Of a stretch of 64,000 bases of DNA, positions 7,313 through 15,320 are shown in pieces (position 1 is the stretch's first letter; every line of letters begins with the position of its first letter). Made by a program: the position numbers and the translations under genes. Source of the DNA: an uncultured Faecalibacterium sp. GTDB lineage: Bacteria > Bacillota > Clostridia > Oscillospirales > Ruminococcaceae. The stretch spans positions 124,001 to 188,000 of the forward strand of contig CAKTGQ010000001.1 in NCBI GenBank assembly GCA_934561555.1, read 5' to 3'. The notes below the pieces were generated by a model. It did not search any database. It was not told where the DNA came from and saw only the letters and a list, made by a program, of their open reading frames with translations.

Positions 7313-8127
7313 CAGGATACGCCCTCCATTTCATCCTCGTCAAAGCTGGACGTAAAACTCATGCACAGCAGCACGATGATCATCAGCACCAGGCTCATGG
7401 CAGAGCCGACGTTCAGGTTATAGCTGTTGCCCAGAAACTGCATCTCGATCAGGTCACCGATCAGCAGGTTGGAGCCGCCGCCCAGCATACGGCTGATGAC
7501 AAAGGTAGACACCGCCGGCACGAACACCATGGTGATGCCGGTGCTGATGCCCGGCACGCTCATGGGGATAAGCACCCGCACAAGGGTCTTGGTGGTGTTG
7601 GCGCCAAGGTCCTGTGCAGCTTCCACAAGGCTCTGGTCGATCTTGGTCATGCTGGTGTACAGCGGCAGGATCATGTAAGGCACATAGTTATACACCATAC
7701 CCAGCACCACCGCGCCGGAGGTGTTGAGCATGGTATAGGGGCCAAGGCCGATAAAGCCCAGCAGGGTGTTCACCGGGCCGTTGACGCTGAGCAGACCCAT
7801 CCATGCGTAGGTGCGCAGCAGAAAGTTCATCCACATGGGCAGCATGACCAGCATGAGCATGATATGCTGTTTGTTCACCCGCAGGCGGGACAGGAAATAC
7901 CCCACCGGGAAGGCGATGACAAGGCAGATGACCGTAGCGATCAGCGCCAGCAGCAGGCTGCGGGCAAATACTGAGCCGTAGCCGCTGATAGAGGTGAGGT
8001 TATTCAGGGTAAAGTTGCCCTCGGCGTCCGTCATGGCGTAGTACACCACAATGAACAGGGGCACAACGGTAAACAGCACCATCCATACAAAGTACGGATA
8101 GGCCAGCTTTTTATCATAGATTTTCAT
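7312..8127 (-). CDS. potB: Spermidine/putrescine ABC transporter permease PotB
   Basis: 271 residues, six predicted helices, with the EAA loop at LVEAAQDLGANTTKTLVRVLIP. The start MKIYDKKLAYPYFVWMVLFTVVPL matches PotB proteins. It begins six bases after the potA stop and overlaps potC by one base. Operon order potABCD is the standard one for this importer. Confidence 0.93.
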   Translation of the reverse strand: MKIYDKKLAYPYFVWMVLFTVVPLFIVVYYAMTDAEGNFTLNNLTSISGYGSVFARSLLLALIATVICLVIAFPVGYFLSRLRVNKQHIMLMLVMLPMWMNFLLRTYAWMGLLSVNGPVNTLLGFIGLGPYTMLNTSGAVVLGMVYNYVPYMILPLYTSMTKIDQSLVEAAQDLGANTTKTLVRVLIPMSVPGISTGITMVFVPAVSTFVISRMLGGGSNLLIGDLIEMQFLGNSYNLNVGSAMSLVLMIIVLLCMSFTSSFDEDEMEGVS

Positions 8128-8133
8128 GGCACA

Positions 8134-9180
8134 TCACCTCTCGCTCCGCGCCATGATATGGATCTCGTTGGGGCCGATGCGCATACCAATGGTCTCGCCG
8201 GGGGTGCAGGCGCGGGTGGAGTGGATCAGCCACTCGCGGCCTTCGCACTCCACGTGCATCTCAAAGTGCACGCCCTTGAAGATGACATCGTTCACCACGC
8301 CCACAAGCTGGCCCTCCACGGGGGATACCACCTCAATATCCTCTGGGCGCACCACCACCTGCACGCTCTGCTCCCGGGCAAAGCCGCGGTCCACGCAGGG
8401 GAAGTCCACGCCGGAGAAGGACACCAGAAAGTCCTTGTGCATCACGCCGTCCACGATGTTGGAATCGCCGATAAAGTCCGCCACAAAAGCGTTTTTCGGC
8501 TCGTTATAGATATCCTCCGGGGTGCCGATCTGCTGCACCTTGCCGCCGTTCATGACCACGACGGTATCGGACATGGTAAGTGCTTCCTCCTGATCGTGGG
8601 TGACGTAGATAAAGGTGATGTTCATCTCGCGCTGCAGGCGCTTGAGCTCCAGCTGCATCTCCTTGCGCAGCTTCAGGTCCAGTGCGCCCAGCGGCTCGTC
8701 CAGCAGCAAAATCTCCGGCTCGTTGACCAGACTGCGGGCAATGGCCACGCGCTGCTGCTGACCGCCGGACATCTGGCTGATGCTGCGGCGCTCGAAGCCC
8801 TTCAAGCCCACGACCTCCAGCATATTGCGCACCTTGCGGCGGATGGTGTCCTCGTCCAGCTTTTTGAGCCGCAGACCAAAGGCCACGTTCTCGAACACAT
8901 TCAGGTGCGGGAACAGCGCGTATTTCTGGAACACGGTATTCACCGGGCGCTTGTAGGGCGGCACACCGGTAATGTCCTCCCCTTTCAGCAGCACCTTACC
9001 AGCATTCGGCTCCAGAAAACCTGCGATCAGGCGCAGGGTGGTAGTTTTGCCGCAGCCGGAGGAGCCGAGCAGCGTCACGAACTCCTTATCATGGATATCC
9101 AGATTCAGCCCATCCAGAATGCGCTGTCCATCAAATTCCACTACGATATCCCGCAGTGAAACGACCACCGAGTTGTCCAT
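8134..9180 (-). CDS. potA: Spermidine/putrescine ABC transporter ATP-binding protein
   Basis: 348 residues from MDNSVVVSLRDIVVEFDG. The Walker A GSSGCGKTT, signature MSGGQQQRVAIAR and Walker B ILLLDEPLGALD are intact. A C-terminal TOBE-like domain follows (VVRPEDIEVV). The start at 9180 is preferred because AGGAGG stands 12 bases upstream; the frame stays open to 9324, but that part covers the leader hairpins. PotA powers polyamine uptake with PotBCD. It is first in the operon, behind a promoter and a terminator-like hairpin. Confidence 0.93.
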   Translation of the reverse strand: MDNSVVVSLRDIVVEFDGQRILDGLNLDIHDKEFVTLLGSSGCGKTTTLRLIAGFLEPNAGKVLLKGEDITGVPPYKRPVNTVFQKYALFPHLNVFENVAFGLRLKKLDEDTIRRKVRNMLEVVGLKGFERRSISQMSGGQQQRVAIARSLVNEPEILLLDEPLGALDLKLRKEMQLELKRLQREMNITFIYVTHDQEEALTMSDTVVVMNGGKVQQIGTPEDIYNEPKNAFVADFIGDSNIVDGVMHKDFLVSFSGVDFPCVDRGFAREQSVQVVVRPEDIEVVSPVEGQLVGVVNDVIFKGVHFEMHVECEGREWLIHSTRACTPGETIGMRIGPNEIHIMARSER

Positions 9181-9342
9181 TTTATATGTTATCCTCCTTG
9201 TTCTCAGATACGAAAAAAGACAGGGAACCTGCCCCATCTTTTTTGCGTATAAGGGGTGCTCCGCCCCGCGCAGCAACATGATTTTGCGCGGCGGACTTAC
9301 CCTGTCACGGTTTATAATAAACAATCACAGTCGGATTGTCAA
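9181..9342 (-). promoter_or_regulatory. potABCD promoter and attenuator-like leader
   Basis: On the minus strand TTGACA (9337-9342), a 17-base spacer and TATTAT (9314-9319) form a strong promoter. The leader of about 125 bases holds a GC-rich hairpin (TCCGCCGCGCA with TGCGCGGGGCGGA). A terminator-like hairpin follows (GGCAGG/CCTGTC, 9219-9233) with an A-run before it and six U residues after it (9213-9218). The potA ribosome site comes next. The potA mRNA must read through this hairpin, so attenuation or a riboswitch is plausible; no known riboswitch class was recognised. Confidence 0.6.
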
Positions 9343-9392
9343 TCACTCTGCCGATGTTTGCCGAAACTTTATAAAAAGATGCCCAAAAATAT

Positions 9393-9420
9393 ACGCTGCA
9401 CCTTGGTTTCGGTGCAGCGT
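9393..9420 (-). terminator. Terminator of the Gld-like ABC operon
   Basis: ACGCTGCACC (9393-9402) pairs perfectly with GGTGCAGCGT (9411-9420); on the minus strand a T-rich run (ATATTTTTGG) follows. It lies just after the stop of the DUF4340-like gene. Confidence 0.75.
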
Positions 9421-9430
9421 ACAAAAGGAA

Positions 9431-10414
9431 TTATTCCTGCGTTTTCAGGTCGTTTTCCGTCAGCAGAAGGGCCTGCACAGTGCTGGCATCCACTGTGTAT
9501 ACCGAAGGTTCGTCCCCAACTTGCAGATACCACCCGTCCGTACCGCAGGCGTAAGCCAGCTGCACGGTGGAGTCATCCTCGCTGGTGACCGTGGCGGTAA
9601 ACACCGGTGCATCAAAACCGCAGGCGGCAAAGTCGGCGTCCGTGGTCTGGGCGGTGGCATAGGTGCACAAAGCAGACAACAGGCTTTGCACCTTATCCTG
9701 TGCAAGGCTGGCGGCGGGGTCAGAAGCCAGCCGCCACACCGTCTCATAGGCAGCGGAAGAGGCGCTGCCTGCGTCTGTGCTGTCGGTCGGCTCGCTGACA
9801 GCGTTCAGGGTGACGGAGGTGCCATCTGCCAGCGTGTAGGCCACCTGCGTAATGGCCGAAGCCGTGAGCCCGGTGGGGCAGAAACTGCCGAAGAGCCCGG
9901 CCTTATCCAGCTGGAAGCAGGCGGCTTTGTTGCCGCTGACGGTATAGATGGCATCGTCCCCGGCTTTTTGCACATAGAGGTCCCCGGTGACCGGGTTCTC
10001 TGCCCCGAAGGTCAGGGTAGTGCTCTGCCCTGCCGCTGCCACCGTGACGGTGAGCTGCGGGGCATCCAGACCGTAGTCCTCCCCTGCCTGCGGTGTCAGG
10101 CTGCGCTTGGCATTCAGTGCCATCAGGGCAGTGCGCATGGTGTTGCAGGCGCTCTCGTCCAGATGATAGGCGGGGTCCTGCGCCAGCTGCCAGCTGCCGC
10201 CGGAATATTGCAGGGTGTAGGTCTCGCCGTTATAGGTGTACTCGATCTGCTCCAAGTCCTCGGCAGCAAAGCTGGAAAGCGGGATGCTGCCCTCGGCGGC
10301 GGCGCTGGCGGCCTGTTCAGTCTTGGCGTTGCTGCGGGTCACCGCCCACAGCGCCGCGCCCAGCAGCACTGCCGCTGCCAGCAATGCCAGCAGGATACGC
10401 TGTTTTGTTTTCAT
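9431..10414 (-). CDS. DUF4340-like membrane-anchored protein of a Gld-type ABC system
   Basis: About 327 residues from MKTKQRILLALLAAAVLL. A single N-terminal membrane helix is followed by an extracytoplasmic domain rich in beta strands (YTYNGETYTLQYSGGSWQL, repeated thereafter as similar modules), which fits DUF4340 proteins found next to GldG-like genes. AAGGAG stands before the ATG at 10414; an upstream ATG lies inside the previous gene and is not used. It is the last gene of a four-gene run (ATPase, permease, GldG-like, DUF4340). Such runs are widespread and their substrate is unknown. Confidence 0.8.
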   Translation of the reverse strand: MKTKQRILLALLAAAVLLGAALWAVTRSNAKTEQAASAAAEGSIPLSSFAAEDLEQIEYTYNGETYTLQYSGGSWQLAQDPAYHLDESACNTMRTALMALNAKRSLTPQAGEDYGLDAPQLTVTVAAAGQSTTLTFGAENPVTGDLYVQKAGDDAIYTVSGNKAACFQLDKAGLFGSFCPTGLTASAITQVAYTLADGTSVTLNAVSEPTDSTDAGSASSAAYETVWRLASDPAASLAQDKVQSLLSALCTYATAQTTDADFAACGFDAPVFTATVTSEDDSTVQLAYACGTDGWYLQVGDEPSVYTVDASTVQALLLTENDLKTQE

Positions 10415-10424
10415 GGCGGTCTCC

Positions 10425-11858
10425 TTATCTGCGGCGGCGCAGCAGCACCACCACTGCCCCGGCAATGAGTACCGCCGCCGGGAGCACGAACACGAAGATC
10501 AGCCCCAGTGCTGCGGCGGTGGAGCCTGTTACCGTGATGGGCTCGGCTTCCAGCGCCTTGGTGTCCACAAGGACATCCTGCCCTACCAGCGAAGCCGCGC
10601 AGCCCTGCAAAAAGGTCAGGTTGCCGGGCATGGACTGATAAAGCTGCTCGTTATCCATATTGGGGCAGCCGATCCAGAGGACTTCGGTGCCGGTGTCCTC
10701 GTTCCGTGCCCAAACAGCCAGTGCAAAGGGGCCGTCTGCATCTCCGTCCTCCCGCTCCATGGTGGTAAGGTCGTTGATATCAGCCTTGGCGTAGGCAGAG
10801 GCGGAACTGTTCAGCAGCGGCTCGGCAGTGACATCCTCGGTCTCGGTGACCGTGATGCCCTGCGCCACCGACAGCATGACATGGGTGCTGGTATTCACGC
10901 CGTTCAGCGCGGTGCTCTCGGCAGGTGTGCCGTAGTCCGGCAGCAGCGACCATGCAGAGTTATACAGCGCCTTACTGCTGTCACCCTCTACCACCATACC
11001 CTCTGCGCGGGCAAGGCCGAACTGCTCCAGCACGGCGTCCAGCTGCGGGGTCTGGGCGTAGACACTGCTGGTCAGCAGCAGCTTGCCGCCCGCCGCAAGA
11101 TACTCCTGCAGCTGGCTGATCTCATCCACAAGGCCGTCCCCTGCGGTAAAATCGGTGGTGGGTGCGTTGATGATGAGCAGGTCGCAGTCCTCCGGGATGG
11201 TGCTTGTAAGCAGATCCAGCGGCTGGGCGTCGATATTCTGGGCGTCCAGCGCATCGGTCAGGGAGTCGGTCAGGGTCTGCTCGCCGTGGTTGGTGGTATA
11301 GTAGGCGTGGCTCTGCCCGGCTGCGGTAAGCTTATAAATGGCAGAGGTGATCTGCTTTTCGCCGCCAAAGGTCACGCTGGCAGAGCCGGTGGTGTAGTAA
11401 TCGGTGTAGTCGTACTCGTACAGGTCGGCGGCATCCAGCACAGTGCTGTTCTCCCCGCAGGTGACGATCAGACTGCCACTGGAAACATTCTCCGCGCCGT
11501 ACTTTGCGGCAAAGGTGGGGTACAGGGTGGGGTCCTTCTGCTCCCAGCTCAGATGCCCGCTCTCGGCGGCGTAGTGGTCCAGCAGCTTTGTGATGATGGC
11601 ATCCTCGCTGCCGGTTTCGCAGAGGTAATAGATGTGCACATCCTTTTCCAGCCCCTCCACCAGTGCTTTGGTGCTGTCGCTCAGGGTGTACATTTTGGCC
11701 TCGGAGAGGTCAAACTCCGTATATTTTGCAGGGATGGCCCGCACCAGCAGGTTGAGCAGCACCGCCAGCACCAGCACTGCCGCCAGCATGGCAGTAGACA
11801 GCAGACCGCTGCGGAACACTCTGCCCTTCTGAGAGGCTGCGTTCTTGTTCCATTTCAT
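10425..11858 (-). CDS. GldG-like ABC transporter accessory protein
   Basis: 477 residues with a helix near the N-terminus (about 20-42), a large outer domain, and a C-terminal helix (about 450-472) ending in RRRR. The segment FDLSEAKMYTLSDSTKALVEGLEKDVHIYYL matches the start of the GldG/DUF7088 domain, and LLIINAPTTDFTAGD its later part. These proteins accompany ABC-2 type transporters related to the gliding-motility GldAFG complex but occur in many non-gliding bacteria. It starts 15 bases after the permease stop and is followed by the DUF4340-like gene after 10 bases. Confidence 0.82.
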   Translation of the reverse strand: MKWNKNAASQKGRVFRSGLLSTAMLAAVLVLAVLLNLLVRAIPAKYTEFDLSEAKMYTLSDSTKALVEGLEKDVHIYYLCETGSEDAIITKLLDHYAAESGHLSWEQKDPTLYPTFAAKYGAENVSSGSLIVTCGENSTVLDAADLYEYDYTDYYTTGSASVTFGGEKQITSAIYKLTAAGQSHAYYTTNHGEQTLTDSLTDALDAQNIDAQPLDLLTSTIPEDCDLLIINAPTTDFTAGDGLVDEISQLQEYLAAGGKLLLTSSVYAQTPQLDAVLEQFGLARAEGMVVEGDSSKALYNSAWSLLPDYGTPAESTALNGVNTSTHVMLSVAQGITVTETEDVTAEPLLNSSASAYAKADINDLTTMEREDGDADGPFALAVWARNEDTGTEVLWIGCPNMDNEQLYQSMPGNLTFLQGCAASLVGQDVLVDTKALEAEPITVTGSTAAALGLIFVFVLPAAVLIAGAVVVLLRRRR

Positions 11859-11873
11859 CGTTGTGGCCTCCTC

Positions 11874-12746
11874 TCAGTTCCAGCGGCGCTTTTCCAGCCC
11901 CTGCGCGGTGAAAAACAGGAACACCGTCGCTACGGTCAGGTAGTAGACCAGCGTAGGGATGGAAAAGCTGCTGTTGACAAATTCTTCAAAGGGGGTAAAC
12001 AGACACAGGGCGCTGAGCACTGCGCTGAAGGCCTCGGTCAGCCAGCTGCTCTTGAGCAGAAACAGCGCTGTAAGCGCCACGCAGCACCCCGCAAAGGAAA
12101 GGCAGCCCAGCGTGAAGCTTTTGCTGCGCAGCCCCGCCACCACGCTGAGCACAGCGGCAATGGCGGTAAACAGTGCCAGCGCCACCGCGCTGCCGGTGGT
12201 GAACATGGTGCGCAGGCTGGGCATCATATAGGCCAGCAGCAGCGCTGCCACGCCGGACACAGCGGCGATGATCTGGTTTTCGGTCAGGCTGGAAAGAAAC
12301 ACCCCGATGGCAATGGCGGCGCAGCCCATGAGGTAATAGCACAGCAGCGCAGAAAAATTGGCCAGTGTGCTGGTGCCGGTAGCACCCAGCACCTTCAGTA
12401 CAAGGATCATGCCCGCATCCACAAGGCAGGGCAGCGCAAAAATGACGCAAAGGGCAAAATATTTGCCCAGCACGATGCCGCCCACCGACACCGGGCTTGT
12501 AAGCAGCAGCTGGTCGGTGCGGCTGTGGCGTTCCTCGGCGAAGGAGCGCATGGTGAGCACCGGGATATAGAGCAGCAGCACAAAAATGGTGCGGTACAAC
12601 GTATAGTAGCCAAAATCCGGCAGGCCGTAGCCCAGATTCAGCGCCACAAAGTAGACGGCCGTAGCCGCCAGCATAAAGGCGGTAAGCACCGCACCGATCA
12701 TGCCGTGAAAGCAGCTGCGGAGTTCTCGTTTAAAGATGGCAAGCAT
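11874..12746 (-). CDS. ABC-2 type transporter permease (GldF-like)
   Basis: 290 residues with six membrane helices and no soluble domain. MLAIFKRELRSCFHGMIGAVLTAFML at the start and RTIFVLLLYIPVLTMRSFAEERHSRTDQLLLTSPVS near residue 55 are typical of ABC-2 permeases next to GldG. It begins one base after the ATPase stop. Together with the ATPase it makes the membrane core of the exporter; the cargo is unknown. Confidence 0.85.
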   Translation of the reverse strand: MLAIFKRELRSCFHGMIGAVLTAFMLAATAVYFVALNLGYGLPDFGYYTLYRTIFVLLLYIPVLTMRSFAEERHSRTDQLLLTSPVSVGGIVLGKYFALCVIFALPCLVDAGMILVLKVLGATGTSTLANFSALLCYYLMGCAAIAIGVFLSSLTENQIIAAVSGVAALLLAYMMPSLRTMFTTGSAVALALFTAIAAVLSVVAGLRSKSFTLGCLSFAGCCVALTALFLLKSSWLTEAFSAVLSALCLFTPFEEFVNSSFSIPTLVYYLTVATVFLFFTAQGLEKRRWN

Positions 12747-12747
12747 C

Positions 12748-13716
12748 TCAGTTCCCCTCCCCTTCTGCCGGGGCTTCCTGCTCCGGCGTTTTTTCGGTCA
12801 GCGCAAGGAATACCTCCTCAAGGCTGCGGTTCTCGGCGGCAAGCGCCAGCACGGTGCAGCCGGCCTCGGTCAGTGCCCGGGACACGGCAGCGCGGCGGTC
12901 GGCGGCGTCCTCGCTCTCGGCGGTAAAAGTGACCTGACCATCTGCGGCGCTTTCCAGTTCTACCTTGCAGATGCCCGGCACACTGCGCACCGCAGCCAGC
13001 ACGGCGTCGGTCTCGCCCTGCGCGGTGGCGCGCAGACGGCTGCCTGGGTTCAGGGTCTCTCCCAGTTCCTCCGGGCTACCCACAGCCACCAGACGCCCCT
13101 TAGAGAGGATGAGCACCTGCTGGCATACCGCCTGCACCTCGCTGAGGATGTGGCTGGACAGGATGACCGTGTGCGCCTTGCCCAGTTCCCGGATAAGGCT
13201 GCGGATCTCGATGACCTGCGCGGGGTCCAGACCCACGGTGGGCTCATCCAGAATGATAAGCTGCGGGCTGCCCAGCAGCGCCTGTGCGATGCCAACCCGC
13301 TGACGGTAGCCCTTGGACAGGCTGCGGATGACCCGGGGCAGCACTTCTTCCAGCCCGGTGCGGTGGGCAGCAGCCAGCACCTGCTGCTTGCGCTGCGCAC
13401 GCTTGACCCCCTTGAGCTCTGCCACAAAATCCAGATACTCCTGCACAGTCATTTCCGGGTAGAGCGGCGGCTGCTCCGGCAGGTAGCCCACACAGGCTTT
13501 GGCCTGCTGTGCCTGCTCCGGCAGACGGAAGCCGGCCACCTTCACCTCGCCCTCGGTGGGGGCAAGATAGCCGGTAAGGATATTCATAATGGTGGATTTG
13601 CCCGCGCCGTTTGGCCCCAGCAGGCCGTAGATCTGGCCGTCCGGCACCGTAAACGAGAGATCCTGCACGGCAGGGCGGCTGCCGTAGGACTTGCTCAGGT
13701 GAGAAACTTCGATCAC
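12748..13716 (-). CDS. ABC transporter ATP-binding protein (GldA-like)
   Basis: 322 residues. Walker A GPNGAGKST, signature LSKGYRQRVGIAQ and Walker B LIILDEPTVGLD are present, with a C-terminal domain of about 90 residues (VRSVPGICKVELESAADGQVTF) as in GldA/NatA-type ATPases and an acidic, Pro/Glu-rich tail. It is the first gene of the operon and drives the permease encoded directly after it. The ribosome site AAAGGAG precedes an ATG at 13716. Confidence 0.9.
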   Translation of the reverse strand: MIEVSHLSKSYGSRPAVQDLSFTVPDGQIYGLLGPNGAGKSTIMNILTGYLAPTEGEVKVAGFRLPEQAQQAKACVGYLPEQPPLYPEMTVQEYLDFVAELKGVKRAQRKQQVLAAAHRTGLEEVLPRVIRSLSKGYRQRVGIAQALLGSPQLIILDEPTVGLDPAQVIEIRSLIRELGKAHTVILSSHILSEVQAVCQQVLILSKGRLVAVGSPEELGETLNPGSRLRATAQGETDAVLAAVRSVPGICKVELESAADGQVTFTAESEDAADRRAAVSRALTEAGCTVLALAAENRSLEEVFLALTEKTPEQEAPAEGEGN

Positions 13717-13872
13717 AGCAAACTCTCCTTTGTTTCAGAAGCTGTTTTGTGGAAAGCGGCATGGATGCAGCGCTTTCCGGTTTGGAACTGCTATATTTTA
13801 GATGGAAAATGTGTTTAAATTAAGACAATCCTGTGTGGGAAAACGAAATATTTGCCCGCGCAAAACGCAAAA

Positions 13873-13898
13873 ATGCCGCCTCCCGAAGGAAGCGGCAT
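13873..13898 (-). terminator. rpmE terminator
   Basis: ATGCCGC-TTCC and GGA-GGCGGCAT form a stem around TTCG-type loop bases; on the minus strand TTTTTGCG follows. It lies just after the rpmE stop. Confidence 0.75.
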
Positions 13899-13912
13899 GA
13901 GATAGCCTATAA

Positions 13913-14113
13913 TTACTTACGGCCGAAACGCTTGTTGAAGCGCTCAACACGTCCGCCGGTGTCAACCAGCTTCTGCTTGCCAGTGTAGAAAGGATGGCAC
14001 TTGGAGCAAACTTCGACGTGGATCTCGGGCTTGGTGGAACGAGTGTTGATGACATTACCGCAAGCGCAGGTAATGGTGCAGTCAACGTAGTTCGGATGGA
14101 TACCCTGTTTCAT
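13913..14113 (-). CDS. rpmE: 50S ribosomal protein L31
   Basis: 66 residues from [20 protein letters not shown]. It has the four cysteines of the zinc-binding form (CTITCACGN and VCSKCHPF), and ends [17 protein letters not shown] stands six bases before the ATG at 14113; a GTG three codons upstream would fall on the ribosome site itself. The zinc-containing form is the one replaced by a Cys-less paralogue during zinc limitation in Bacillus; no second copy is seen here. It is a single-gene unit with its own promoter and terminator. Confidence 0.95.
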   Translation of the reverse strand: MKQGIHPNYVDCTITCACGNVINTRSTKPEIHVEVCSKCHPFYTGKQKLVDTGGRVERFNKRFGRK

Positions 14114-14256
14114 TCTTTTCACCTCAATTCTGGTTCTGACGTATTGGGGCCATATTTAATGTATGTGCCCATCACAACCTTCAATATCGGCTACCCCGTC
14201 GAGCGGCCTTGGAAACGATTGCCCTACTATTATAGCACGAATCGGCCGGAATGCAA
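14114..14256 (-). promoter_or_regulatory. rpmE promoter and leader
   Basis: On the minus strand TTGCAT (14251-14256), a 16-base spacer and TATAAT (14229-14234). The leader of about 110 bases before rpmE is long for a single small gene. L31 leaders that bind the protein are known in Firmicutes; whether this is one is inference. Confidence 0.6.
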
Positions 14257-14274
14257 GAGGGAATTTTAAGTTTT

Positions 14275-14562
14275 TTACAGCTTTTGCAGCGTCCAGCCCT
14301 TTTGTGCTGCCAGCTGCTCCAGCTCCCGGTAAGAAAGCCGCAGCTGCGCGATGTTGAAGCTCGGCAGCTCCGCAAGGCAGCTGCCGTCCTGTGCCCGGTG
14401 CAGCAGCTTGCGCACCGGCAGTTCCTGCTCGCCGTCCAGCGTATCCAGCCCGGTCACATATTCTCCGCACCGGGGCAGCGGCTGCTGCCAGTCGATGGTT
14501 TTGCAGACCCTTGCAAGCGTAAGATGGTTGCAGGATACTGTCTGCCAGAATTCCAGTTTCAT
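14275..14562 (-). CDS. Conserved-looking hypothetical protein (95 aa)
   Basis: 95 residues from MKLEFWQTVSCNHLTLARVC, with AAAGGGGAGA before the ATG at 14562. No signal peptide or membrane segment is seen. The middle (CGEYVTGLDTLDGEQELPVRKLLHRAQDGSCLAELPSFNIAQLRLSYRELEQLAAQKGW) looks like an ordinary folded alpha/beta domain; I do not recognise the family. It lies divergently from the small HTH gene at 14701, and two palindromes sit between them, so it may be that regulator's target. Function unknown. Confidence 0.6.
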   Translation of the reverse strand: MKLEFWQTVSCNHLTLARVCKTIDWQQPLPRCGEYVTGLDTLDGEQELPVRKLLHRAQDGSCLAELPSFNIAQLRLSYRELEQLAAQKGWTLQKL

Positions 14563-14619
14563 GATGCTCTCCCCTTTTGCGCCGGATATTCGCAGTAGCG
14601 CCCGGCACAATACCATGAT

Positions 14620-14659
14620 ATAACATTTTGTTTTATATGTCAATATAACATTTCGTTAT
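14620..14659. promoter_or_regulatory. Twin palindromic operator candidates
   Basis: Two copies of ATAAC-N5-GTT(A/T)T lie at 14620-14634 and 14645-14659, centres 25 bases apart; the second is a perfect ATAAC/GTTAT palindrome. They lie between the divergent genes at 14562 and 14701, the latter encoding an XRE-type repressor. Autoregulation is likely by position. Confidence 0.55.
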
Positions 14660-14700
14660 GCCTATACTTTACCTTGAATAAATCCTTTGAGGTAAACACC

Positions 14701-14925
14701 ATGTATCAACGTATCCGGGATCTGCGGGAGGATCGTGATCTGCTGCAAAAGGATGTTGCGGCGTATCTAAAATGTACACAGGTCTGCTATTCCAATTACG
14801 AGACCGGCAAGCGGGACATCCCCACCGAGGTGCTGATTCAGCTTGCCTGCCTCTACCATACCAGTACTGATTATATCCTTGGCCTGACGGACAACAGTGC
14901 CCCGCCCATCCCCCGCAATGCATGA
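14701..14925 (+). CDS. XRE-family transcriptional regulator (74 aa)
   Basis: 74 residues from MYQRIRDLREDRDLLQKDVA. The entire protein is one Cro/C1-type helix-turn-helix: LLQKDVAAYLKCTQVCYSNYETGKRDIP, followed by VLIQLACLYHTSTDYILGLTD. GAGG stands eight bases before the ATG at 14701; an ATG 27 bases upstream lacks a ribosome site. With no sensing domain it is probably a simple repressor. The twin palindromes directly upstream are its likely operator. It is followed by a strong hairpin at 14930. Confidence 0.85.
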   Translation: MYQRIRDLREDRDLLQKDVAAYLKCTQVCYSNYETGKRDIPTEVLIQLACLYHTSTDYILGLTDNSAPPIPRNA

Positions 14926-14929
14926 AAAT

Positions 14930-14971
14930 GCCCCCGAAGCAGCGCGGTCTTGCGCAATCTGCTTTGGGGGC
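14930..14971. terminator. Long hairpin terminator, copy 1 of a repeated 42-mer
   Basis: GCCCCCGAAGCAG and CTGCTTTGGGGGC form a 13-bp stem (one G.T or mismatch) around CGCGGTCTTGCGCAAT. The same 42 bases, with two changes, occur at 26613-26654 in the same orientation. It closes the XRE gene. Confidence 0.7.
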
Positions 14972-15320
14972 TGTTTGTTTGGTACAAAATATGTTTCCAT
15001 TGCGCTGAAAGGTATAGTCCATTGGGACAACCACTCCGATGTAATGGCAACCGTTAATATGGTGCAATTCTTCGCTCTAAAAACAGGTTTATGCCGTATT
15101 TTTTAAAGATGATTTGGTCGTGGACGACGACGTTACCGGCGTTACCTTCTATGAGAGCCAGAAAAGGACGTCCCATGCAACACAAGGTCACCTGCCTTGA
15201 ATCCAGATATAAGGCCGTTCCAGTCTTTTCTCTTCTGTGCCACATCATGCAGCATAGCACTCACCTTTTTTGACCCTGTTATCTTACTTTTTCTCAAAAG
15301 TCAAAGTACTCTCTGCTGTA
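14972..15320. other. Intergenic stretch without a convincing gene
   Basis: Short open frames occur on both strands (for example 15091-15273 plus and 15054-15260 minus), but none has a good ribosome site or a recognisable domain. The minus-strand peptide LALIEGNAGNVVVHDQIIFKKYGINLF looks protein-like and could be a decayed gene. Nothing can be named. Confidence 0.35.

Noticed and set aside
10236..12926. 896-codon plus-strand open frame opposite the Gld-like operon
   Set aside because: Shadow frame; Gln/His/Arg-rich without domains, covers four clearly coding minus-strand genes.
15054..15260. 68-codon minus-strand peptide as a gene
   Set aside because: No ribosome site and no recognisable family; kept only as a remark on the intergenic stretch.
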